Of a DNA stretch of 44,785 bases, positions 1 to 9,779 are shown in pieces; within the stretch, counting starts at the first letter, position 1, and each line of letters begins with the position of its first letter. Source of the DNA: Actinomycetota bacterium (GTDB taxonomy: Bacteria > Actinomycetota > Actinomycetes > S36-B12 > CAIYMF01). The notes under the pieces were generated by a model. It was not told the DNA's origin. It saw only the letters and a list, made by a program, of their open reading frames with translations, and did not search any database. Position numbers and translations under genes: made by a program. The stretch is taken from the NCBI GenBank assembly GCA_947455705.1, contig CANGPO010000014.1, positions 1 to 44,785 of the forward strand, read 5' to 3'.

Positions 1-338
1 AACGTCGCGGGTGCCTCCGCGTCGCCGCAGGCCGGCTTTGCCGGCGGATAACCGGTTCGGGCCCGCAGGCCCTCCCAGTTATCGCGGCTCTCGCTTCGGC
101 ACGCTGGCACTCGAGTTGACCCTCATTTGCGCACAAGTGGCTCCGCTTTGTTTTTGCCGCTCCAAGTTCGCGCCTCCTCGGCGCGAACGTCGCGGTTGCC
201 TCCGCGTCGCCACAGCGCCGGCTCCGCCGGCAGATCGCCGCTTCGGGCCCGTTGGGCCCTCTCGTCAATCGTGGCTCTCTGCTTCGGCAGGCTTCGACCG
301 CCCCACATCGGTCACCTCGAGGCCAGCCTTCGGCTGGC
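1..338. repeat. Diverged two-copy hairpin-rich repeat upstream of groES
   Basis: I see no believable gene in this stretch. Two related segments, about 1-105 and 186-292, share order and spacing at a period of about 186 bp: a shared AACGTCGCGG start (1, 186), a GCCGGC-N3-GCCGGC hairpin (31-45 and 217-231), a GGGCC hairpin (from 59 and from 245), and a GGCTCTC...CTTCGGCA stretch. Loop bases differ between copies while stems are kept. Between them lies a 9-bp stem, GTTCGCGCC/GGCGCGAAC (166-188). Another hairpin (322-338, GCCAGCC/GGCTGGC) runs into the first CIRCE site. TGGCACTCGAGTTGACC also occurs twice (105-121 and 335-351), so part of the promoter was duplicated. The segment starts at the window edge, so its full extent is unknown. 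Confidence 0.6.
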
Positions 339-359
339 ACTCGAGTTGACCGAGTGCCA
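335..359. promoter_or_regulatory. CIRCE operator 1 (HrcA site) of groESL
   Basis: TGGCACTC-N9-GAGTGCCA is a perfect 8-bp inverted repeat with the 9-nt spacer of the CIRCE element, which the HrcA repressor binds at chaperone promoters. The actinobacterial form usually has the G/C change seen here relative to the TTAGCACTC consensus. The spacer carries the -35 hexamer of the groES promoter, so a bound repressor would block RNA polymerase directly. hrcA itself is not in this window. Confidence 0.88.
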
Positions 360-374
360 ATTGGTTTCTAAGGT
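346..374 (+). promoter_or_regulatory. groES promoter (-35 TTGACC, -10 TAAGGT)
   Basis: TTGACC (346-351), a 17-bp spacer and TAAGGT (369-374) fit a housekeeping actinobacterial promoter. Transcription would start near 381, giving a leader of about 125 nt before the groES GTG. The -35 lies inside the spacer of the first CIRCE element and the predicted start lies at the second. Confidence 0.7.
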
Positions 375-382
375 AGGGGTGT

Positions 383-407
383 TGGCACTCTCCACCCGAG
401 AGTGCCA
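383..407. promoter_or_regulatory. CIRCE operator 2 (HrcA site) of groESL
   Basis: TGGCACTC-N9-GAGTGCCA again, with identical arms, 48 bp downstream of the first site and just after the predicted transcription start. Two CIRCE copies at a groESL promoter are known in other actinobacteria and give tight repression outside heat stress. Confidence 0.88.
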
Positions 408-507
408 CTGCCCGGTAAGCAAGTGGACGGCCCAGACGGCACCCGCGACGACGTTCTGGAACCACCGTTCACTATCCATGAATTCGACTCAAGGTGGAGG
501 ACAGACC

Positions 508-801
508 GTGTCGGTCACCATCAAGCCCCTCGAGGATCGCATCCTCGTTAAGACCCTCGAAGCCGAGCAGACCACTGCTTCAGGCCTCGTCATTCCGGAC
601 ACCGCCAAGGAGAAGCCCCAGGAGGGTGAAGTTCTTGCTGTAGGCCCGGGTCGCTTCGAAGACGGACAGCGCTTGCCGCTCGACGTCCAGGTCGGCGACA
701 AGGTCATCTACTCGAAGTACGGCGGCACCGAGGTTAAGTACGACGGCCAGGAGTACCTCATCCTGTCCGCGCGCGACATCCTCGCCGTCGTCGTCAAGTA
801 A
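508..801 (+). CDS. groES: Co-chaperonin GroES (Cpn10)
   Basis: The 97-residue product is the usual length for GroES, the heptameric lid of the GroEL folding chamber in the cytoplasm. It opens with the typical [10 protein letters not shown] strand and contains the mobile-loop region around residues 17-30 ([19 protein letters not shown]) and the [14 protein letters not shown] segment. I chose the GTG at 508 because GGTGGAGG lies 7 nt upstream and the family start matches; the open frame extends to 127 but that extension is not GroES-like and covers the promoter and operators. It is transcribed with groEL 156 bp downstream under dual CIRCE control. Confidence 0.97.
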   Translation: MSVTIKPLEDRILVKTLEAEQTTASGLVIPDTAKEKPQEGEVLAVGPGRFEDGQRLPLDVQVGDKVIYSKYGGTEVKYDGQEYLILSARDILAVVVK

Positions 802-2589
<1,788 letters not shown>

Positions 2590-2603
2590 GTTCTACGTTC
2601 CAC

Positions 2604-2648
2604 AACGAAGCCCCCGCCGCGAATTCGCTGGCGGGGGCTTCGTTTGTT
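2604..2648 (+). terminator. Rho-independent terminator after groEL
   Basis: A 15-bp perfect stem, AACGAAGCCCCCGCC (2604-2618) with GGCGGGGGCTTCGTT (2630-2644), has an 11-nt loop and continues into TTGTTTG. It lies 14 nt after the groEL stop codon. It may also insulate the convergent whiB gene. Confidence 0.85.
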
Positions 2649-2710
2649 TGTGGACGTCACCGGTGCTTAATTCACCACGCCCTGAACGCTGTTAGGGGCA
2701 GCGTCCGGTC

Positions 2711-3016
2711 TTATGCGGTGCGGCTGACGCGCTCTCCCAAGCGACGACGCAGGTAGATTTCCTCGCGGTCATCTTCGGACAGGCCGCCCCACACCCCGTA
2801 GGGTTCGCGGACTGTCAGAGCGTGCTGGGCACATTCGTTGATCACGGGGCAACGGCCACAAATGGACTTCGCTGCCCGCTCGCGCGCTACTCGCGAGGGA
2901 CCGCGCTCACCTTCGGGGTGGAAGAAAACTTCACTGTCTTCGCCACGGCAGGCGCCGTCCATCTGCCAGTCCCAAATATCTGCGTTGGGGCCAGGGAGCC
3001 GGGATACATCAGCCAT
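2711..3016 (-). CDS. whiB3: WhiB-family iron-sulfur transcription regulator (WhiB3/WhiD-like)
   Basis: The 101-residue protein has the WhiB signature: four cysteines C23, C53, C56 and C62 (C-x29-C-x2-C-x5-C) that ligate a redox/NO-sensitive [4Fe-4S] cluster, followed by the GVWGG turn (74-78) and a basic C-terminal stretch (RRRLGERVSR) for promoter binding with the primary sigma factor. Its place between groEL and the bldM-guaB block matches whiB3 of Mycobacterium and whiD of Streptomyces, so orthology is likely but rests on remembered synteny and family features. The ATG at 3016 is preceded by a near-ideal AGGAGG. It faces groEL tail to tail. Confidence 0.92.
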   Translation of the reverse strand: MADVSRLPGPNADIWDWQMDGACRGEDSEVFFHPEGERGPSRVARERAAKSICGRCPVINECAQHALTVREPYGVWGGLSEDDREEIYLRRRLGERVSRTA

Positions 3017-3056
3017 GTCGTCCTCCTGAAAGAGCGTGGAACACCTTGATGTTTGA

Positions 3057-3085
3057 AACGTAGCATCGGGTCAAAAGTTGGTCAA
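3057..3085 (-). promoter_or_regulatory. whiB3 promoter (-35 TTGACC, -10 TACGTT)
   Basis: On the minus strand TTGACC (3085-3080), 17 bp and TACGTT (3062-3057) form a plausible promoter, with a start near 3049 and a leader of about 33 nt holding AGGAGG. A second TTGACC overlaps the spacer (3074-3069). The rest of 3017-3406 holds the palindrome and tandem repeat listed separately. Confidence 0.55.
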
Positions 3086-3134
3086 GTAACGCATCTGAAC
3101 AACTTATGAACAATTTTGCTCGCGATGGGTCGTT

Positions 3135-3410
3135 GTGCCGTCATCACGTCCAAAGCTGATGAGGAAACTACCTCTGACCTGCAATGTTAGTGTTCAGCCG
3201 CTCGTCAAGATCACTTGCGATAGGGGAGGTGACGCGAAAAATTTGCGCAAATTGAGAGTAACCACGTCGGGAGAGATCGCACCCCAGATCGCACCCCAGA
3301 TCGCATCCCAGATCGCACCCGGTTCTCGACGCTTTGCAGGCCCCAATCAGGGCCCTGGAGTTCTCAACATGCGGGGATGCGATCGAGGCAGCACACTGAG
3401 AGCGTTATGA
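3135..3410 (+). CDS. Doubtful small upstream ORF overlapping the MerR start
   Basis: An open frame of 91 codons starts at a GTG and stops at a TGA (3408-3410) that overlaps the ATG of the downstream regulator as ATGA. It crosses the 12-bp tandem repeat, which keeps frame and would encode a PQIA-type repeat. I recognise no family, no good ribosome-binding site precedes the GTG, and the composition is not protein-like. The overlap with the next start is the only reason to list it. It is more likely noncoding leader. Confidence 0.15.
   Translation: MPSSRPKLMRKLPLTCNVSVQPLVKITCDRGGDAKNLRKLRVTTSGEIAPQIAPQIASQIAPGSRRFAGPNQGPGVLNMRGCDRGSTLRAL
3240..3253. promoter_or_regulatory. 14-bp perfect palindrome upstream of the MerR-type gene
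   Basis: AATTTGCGCAAATT is a perfect palindrome about 155 bp before the regulator start. It is AT-rich at its ends in otherwise GC-rich DNA. It resembles a dimer-binding operator, possibly for the regulator itself or for a WhiB/BldM partner. No known consensus was matched. Confidence 0.4.
3274..3321 (+). repeat. 12-bp tandem repeat, four copies
   Basis: Four head-to-tail copies of AGATCGCACCCC: copies 1 and 2 are identical, copy 3 has C to T at position 9, and copy 4 has a terminal C to G. The array sits 85 bp before the MerR-type start, so one to one-and-a-half helical turns separate successive copies. It could be an array of binding sites or simple slippage. Confidence 0.8.
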
Positions 3411-4429
3411 GTGAATCTCACCGTTTTGCGCGCAGCGACCAGGCGGCCTCCATGGAGGCCGGACTTACCGTTGCTGCGGTGGCGCGACGGCTCGGAGTGG
3501 CTCCGGCAACTCTTCGGACCTGGGATCGTCGTTACGAGTTAGGTCCCTCCGAGCGAGTGGCGGGGAGCCATCGCCGCTATAACTGCGCAGACATTGCGCG
3601 CTTGGATGTCATGCGCAAGTTGCTGAACCAAGGCATTGCCCCGCAGGAGGCCGCTCGCATCGCCAAAGCCCAAGATGTGTCTGCACAGGCTGAACTGGTG
3701 TTGGCGGCACTCGTTGGCGGCTCTGACGGACCGGTCGACGAGACAGTGGTTGATCCCTCGCCATTTGGAAGCCCATTTGTGTCTGAGCCTGGGGGAGCGG
3801 AGATCTATTCGATCTCCAGCGGGATGCCGTCCGTGCGCGGTGTGGCGCGGGCTGCGATGTCACTTGATAATGCTGCCTGCACCGGACTGATCAAGGACGC
3901 TGTAGATCGCCGAGGCGTCATTTGGACGTGGGAGCACATGCTAATGCCGGTGCTCGTTGATGTTGGAAACCGTTGGGCCTCTTCGGGTCGAGGGATTGAC
4001 GTTGAGCACGTTCTTTCTGATTCGATCACCAGTGCGTTCAACGCGGTGTGTGCGCGAGTTACGTCCGCATTGAACGCACGCCCTGTGCTGCTCGCATGTT
4101 CAGATGAGGAGCAGCACTCGCTGCCGCTTCATGCGGTGGCCGCGGCACTTGCTGAGCGGCGGATAAGTTCACGCAGCCTTGGTGCACGGGTACCCAGTGA
4201 CGTCCTGGCTTCTGCGGTACGTCGTACTGGCCCGGCCGCGGTCTTGGTCTGGTCGTACTTGCCTGAGACGGGAAACCCCACGCAACTTGCCGAGTTGCCG
4301 TCGATTCGGCCGGTTCCGCTGGTACTTGCCGCTGGGCCAGGTTGGAATACGCCCATGCCCCACGACGTGGTTCGGGTCCACTCACTGGTTGAGGCGGTCA
4401 CCTCCATCTCTAACGCCGTGGACGCATAA
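3407..4429 (+). CDS. MerR-type regulator with cobalamin-binding-like C-terminal domain (LitR/CarH-like)
   Basis: The 340-residue protein begins with a MerR winged helix (about 20-87: LTVAAVARRLGVAPATLRTWDRRY...). After a linker (about 90-140), residues 143-225 look like the helical B12-cap domain and contain W190-x9-E200-H201, the Wx9EH signature of LitR/CarH photoreceptors. Residues 226-335 look like a Rossmann-type cobalamin domain. H237, in an E-x-H context (DEEQHSLP), sits where the lower axial histidine would be, though the following Gly of the canonical motif is Pro here. Known relatives use adenosylcobalamin to sense light and derepress carotenoid and stress genes. The ATG at 3407 was preferred over 3377 because the conserved region starts later and the extension looks noncoding; neither has a strong ribosome site. 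The ligand is inferred. Confidence 0.75.
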   Translation: MSESHRFARSDQAASMEAGLTVAAVARRLGVAPATLRTWDRRYELGPSERVAGSHRRYNCADIARLDVMRKLLNQGIAPQEAARIAKAQDVSAQAELVLAALVGGSDGPVDETVVDPSPFGSPFVSEPGGAEIYSISSGMPSVRGVARAAMSLDNAACTGLIKDAVDRRGVIWTWEHMLMPVLVDVGNRWASSGRGIDVEHVLSDSITSAFNAVCARVTSALNARPVLLACSDEEQHSLPLHAVAAALAERRISSRSLGARVPSDVLASAVRRTGPAAVLVWSYLPETGNPTQLAELPSIRPVPLVLAAGPGWNTPMPHDVVRVHSLVEAVTSISNAVDA

Positions 4430-4470
4430 CAATCCAGGCACGTCGCAGGCACGTTGATGTTTCAGTCACC

Positions 4471-4519
4471 CATGTGCATTCACATGATCCAGTCATCACC
4501 CCATACATGGGGTTAGAGT
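4471..4519 (+). promoter_or_regulatory. Two palindromes and a -10-like box upstream of the TPR gene
   Basis: CATGTG-CATT-CACATG (4471-4486) and CCCCAT-AC-ATGGGG (4499-4512) are two near-adjacent inverted repeats. TAGAGT (4514-4519) directly after the second could be a -10 box, with no convincing -35. The pair resembles operators flanking a promoter for the TPR gene at 4568. Confidence 0.4.
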
Positions 4520-4567
4520 CATTTCGCTGGGTACGCATCATCGCGGCCGCACTCATGACTCGGAGAG

Positions 4568-5491
4568 ATGTACGTGCAGGGTGAGTTAGAACAGTTACTT
4601 GCAACAGGTGAGCGGGCTGCCTTCCATGGCCGTCCTGCTGACGGAGTTGCTCCGCTCAGGCGTGCGATTGAGCTAGCGCACGCGTCGGGGGATCAGGCCA
4701 CGATCGCTGGGGCCACCTGGCTTCTAGGCGTGTGTTTGTCGGCCTCCGGTCACTACGGCTCGGCGATGAATACACTCGGCCCCCTTGCGGCCGACGCGGC
4801 AGGATCCGCGGGTGGCAATGTGTTCGGCTCGTTGGCGGCATCGACCCTGGCAAGTATTAATCGTCAACTCGGGCGCCATGGTGAGGCGCTGGACATCGAT
4901 GAGTATGCGTTAGTGCTCGCCGGCGAATCCCCGGAAGCGCAGTTTGATGCGCGATTGGGCCGAGCCGCAGACCTGGTCGGAACGGGTGATGCAACCGGTG
5001 GGCAGGCAGAGTTCGACAATCTCGAGGCGCTACTGAGCGGTCGAGCAGATTGGTGGCGCCAGCGCGTTCGTCGCGACTGGTTGGCAACCGAGCTCGCTCT
5101 GGTTCGAGATGACGGGGATGCGGCTGTGGCGGCGAGTGCTGCGGCAGTTGAGGCCGCTGAGGCCGTCGACGCACCTCGGCACGTGGCCAAGGGCCTGCTC
5201 TTCCACGGAGTTGCCCTCGTCCAGACAGATCAGCATGTTCGTGCGGCAGACGTTCTGCGCAGGTCGGCGACGCTGTCTGAACGCGTGGGAGCCCTTCCCT
5301 TGGTCTGGGCCGCCCGCGGAGTGTTGGGGGCCCTGATTCAGCATGAACACCCCGATGAGGCCGCATCGTCGTTTCGGTCGGCTCGGGAAACCATCCAATG
5401 GATAGCGCTCGATTTACCCGATTCGTACGCCGATGACCTGCTCAGAAGGTCAGATATCGTGGCCCTGTTCGAGGCAGCCGCAGAAAACTAG
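4568..5491 (+). CDS. TPR-repeat protein of unknown function
   Basis: The product of about 307 residues is Ala-rich and helical, with degenerate tetratricopeptide-like helix pairs (for example around 9-40, 43-72, 84-112 and 197-235). No signal peptide, membrane segment or catalytic motif is visible, so a cytoplasmic protein-binding scaffold is the most that can be said. GGAGAG (4562-4567) abuts the ATG at 4568 but is ideally spaced for the in-frame GTG at 4574, which may be the true start. It lies between the MerR-type regulator and the BldM-like gene, so a role with one of these regulators is possible but unproven. Confidence 0.7.
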   Translation: MYVQGELEQLLATGERAAFHGRPADGVAPLRRAIELAHASGDQATIAGATWLLGVCLSASGHYGSAMNTLGPLAADAAGSAGGNVFGSLAASTLASINRQLGRHGEALDIDEYALVLAGESPEAQFDARLGRAADLVGTGDATGGQAEFDNLEALLSGRADWWRQRVRRDWLATELALVRDDGDAAVAASAAAVEAAEAVDAPRHVAKGLLFHGVALVQTDQHVRAADVLRRSATLSERVGALPLVWAARGVLGALIQHEHPDEAASSFRSARETIQWIALDLPDSYADDLLRRSDIVALFEAAAEN

Positions 5492-5499
5492 ACCCTTCC

Positions 5500-5544
5500 C
5501 CTATTTAGGTCACCCATCTGGACTCAAGTTCACCCGTGTGGGTG
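5500..5544. promoter_or_regulatory. Inverted repeats in the bldM upstream region
   Basis: CCTATTTAGG (5500-5509) has palindromic CCTA/TAGG arms, and CACCC-GTGT-GGGTG (5531-5544) is a short inverted repeat. Both lie in the 121-bp gap before the bldM-like gene. The first decamer recurs at 21069-21078. These are candidate operators with no assigned regulator. Confidence 0.3.
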
Positions 5545-5612
5545 CCGAAGTCTTCAACAGATGCGGCTGCTGCGATCCGCGCAGCGCCCGATCGGGAGGA
5601 CGTGTACTCACT

Positions 5613-7803
<2,191 letters not shown>

Positions 7804-7885
7804 GCCCGCCTGTGATGGTGCTGTGCCATCGCGAGGTGCCTGACTGTTCCACCTGATTGCACTGCCCGACGAGAAGGACGGCCCT

Positions 7886-9007
7886 GTGAGCGAGATTGAA
7901 ATCGGTCGCGCAAAGCGCGCTCGGCCGGCGTATTCGCTGGACGATATTGCGATCGTCCCCAGCCGGCGCACTCGTGATCCCCAGTCAGTCTCGGTCGCTT
8001 GGCAGGTTGACGCCTACCGCTTCGAAACTCCCGTCCTCGCCGCACCCATGGATTCAGTGGTTTCACCCGCAACCGCGATTGAACTTGGTCGGCTCGGTGG
8101 GCTTGGAGTCCTCAACCTCGAAGGGTTGTGGACCCGCTATGACGATCCTGCGCCACTGCTGGCTGAGATTGCCCGATTAGCGCCCGATGCGGTTACCCCG
8201 CGGCTTCAAGAGATTTACAGCGCTCCGATTCGTGTGGATCTGATCGCCGCCCGCATCGCCGAAATCCGTTCGGGCGGAGTCACAGTCGCGGCCTCGTTGT
8301 CGCCAGCGAAGACGGCGCAATTCGCGAAGTCCGTCGTCGACGCGGGGGTTGATCTTTTTGTCATCCGTGGCACAACTGTAAGTGCCGAACACGTGGCACC
8401 CGACGGTGCATCGGATCCTCTCAACTTGAAACAATTCATCTACGAGCTTGATGTTCCCGTGATCGTGGGCGGCTGCGCGACGTATCAAGCAGCGCTTCAC
8501 TTGATGCGTACCGGAGCCGCCGGTGTGCTCGTTGGATTCGGTGGCGGTGCGGCACATACGTCGAGAGATGTCCTTGGCGTGCGGGTACCCATGGCGTCGG
8601 CTATTGCAGATGTTGCCGCAGCTCGTCGTGACTACATGGATGAGTCAGGTGGTCGATACGTGCACGTCATCGCCGATGGTGGCGTTGGGCGAAGTGGCGA
8701 TCTACCCAAGGCAATTGCTTGTGGCGCCGATGCAGTCATGCTTGGTTCACCGCTAGCCCGAGCGACGCAAGCTCCTGGTGGCGGTGCGCACTGGGGGATG
8801 GAGGCAACGCACCCCGAGCTTCCTCGTGGTGAACGGGTGCACCTCGGCACGGTTGGCACGCTTAGCGAGATTCTTCATGGTCCGTCACACACGGCCGATG
8901 GCACCATGAATCTGGTCGGGGCGCTGCGACGGGCGATGGCAACAACGGGATACTCGGATCTCAAGGAATTCCAGCGCGTTGAGATCGTGGTCGAGCCGTC
9001 CCGCTGA
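7886..9007 (+). CDS. guaB3: GuaB3 family IMP dehydrogenase-related protein
   Basis: The 373-residue TIM-barrel protein is a GuaB paralogue without CBS domains. It keeps the barrel phosphate and substrate motifs (AAPMDSVVSP, VIADGGVGRSGDLPKAIACGADAVMLGSPLA). In the loop that aligns without gaps to Gua[12 protein letters not shown] the sequence is GFGGGAAHTSR, so the catalytic Cys is replaced by His224, which I believe is usual for actinobacterial GuaB3. Cyanobacterial GuaB3 has been described as a GMP reductase; activity here cannot be read from sequence. The GTG start has GAGAAGGA 7 nt upstream. Its stop overlaps the next ATG by one base. Confidence 0.92.
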   Translation: MSEIEIGRAKRARPAYSLDDIAIVPSRRTRDPQSVSVAWQVDAYRFETPVLAAPMDSVVSPATAIELGRLGGLGVLNLEGLWTRYDDPAPLLAEIARLAPDAVTPRLQEIYSAPIRVDLIAARIAEIRSGGVTVAASLSPAKTAQFAKSVVDAGVDLFVIRGTTVSAEHVAPDGASDPLNLKQFIYELDVPVIVGGCATYQAALHLMRTGAAGVLVGFGGGAAHTSRDVLGVRVPMASAIADVAAARRDYMDESGGRYVHVIADGGVGRSGDLPKAIACGADAVMLGSPLARATQAPGGGAHWGMEATHPELPRGERVHLGTVGTLSEILHGPSHTADGTMNLVGALRRAMATTGYSDLKEFQRVEIVVEPSR

Positions 9008-9699
9008 TGGACACGACGTTGTGCTTCGGAGCCGGTCGATTACCTGACCGGTCATTGGTGCTGACATTCGACGACGGGCCCGGTGCCACGGTTGGCATGG
9101 GTCGAGGCCCTAAGACTGTTGAACTGGCGCGATATCTGGCCGACGAACAGATCGAGGCGACCTTCTTCATGTGCGGCAAGCATGTGAATGAGCATCGTGA
9201 GATCCCACAGCAGGTGTTGTCCCTTGGTCACCGGGTAGGCAATCACACGTGGTCGCATCGTCACTTACCTGAACTCGATGACGAATCGATCCGAGATGAG
9301 ATGCGCAGTACCCGGCAGGTACTCGGTGACTGTGGAGTCGACGGGCCGATCCCGTTTAGGCCGCCGTGGGGTGAATGGGATGCGCGGATTGATGCCGCGG
9401 TACGCGCCGACGAGGGGATTCTCCAGGAGCACACCGCCAACTACGGCTGGGACCTCGATGGGAATGATTGGCGATGCTGGTGGGATATGGGTAGCCCGCA
9501 GGAATGTGCGGAATCGTACCTGGCGGTGGCTTTGCAGCAGGGCCATGGCGTCGTGCTGATGCATGACAGTACGGCGGATCCGGGGACGCCTGGTGAGGAA
9601 ATGCGCGCCGGCAACCTAGCCGTTGAGGCAGTGAAGCTGCTTGTCCCCATGCTTCGAGCCGAAGGATTTACGTTTGTGCCGCTGTCGGCCATTGACTGA
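9007..9699 (+). CDS. Polysaccharide deacetylase (NodB-homology, CE4) without signal peptide
   Basis: The 230-residue NodB-fold protein carries the CE4 motifs: TFDDGP (D22 catalytic base, D23 metal), H80-TWS-H84 (metal ligands), RPPWG (118-122) and a late LMHD (H186). All metal and catalytic positions are present. Enzymes of this family remove acetyl groups from N-acetylglucosamine-type or related substrates. No signal peptide or membrane anchor is visible, so a cytoplasmic substrate or non-classical export must be considered. The ATG overlaps the guaB3 stop (TGATG), implying translational coupling to a purine gene. Confidence 0.85.
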   Translation: MDTTLCFGAGRLPDRSLVLTFDDGPGATVGMGRGPKTVELARYLADEQIEATFFMCGKHVNEHREIPQQVLSLGHRVGNHTWSHRHLPELDDESIRDEMRSTRQVLGDCGVDGPIPFRPPWGEWDARIDAAVRADEGILQEHTANYGWDLDGNDWRCWWDMGSPQECAESYLAVALQQGHGVVLMHDSTADPGTPGEEMRAGNLAVEAVKLLVPMLRAEGFTFVPLSAID

Positions 9700-9779
9700 C
9701 GTGAACGATCGTCGACGGTTGTCGAATTCAATCGGTCATATCGTTTTCCACAATGGACTTGCGGGTTTACGCTCACTTC

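Noticed and set aside
11-349. Open frames on both strands over the first 350 bp
   Set aside because: They cross the duplicated hairpins and a CIRCE site, have Arg/Pro/Ala-biased low-quality translations and no ribosome site.
127-507. N-terminal extension of groES
   Set aside because: It would place coding sequence over the promoter and both CIRCE operators; GroES is complete from 508.
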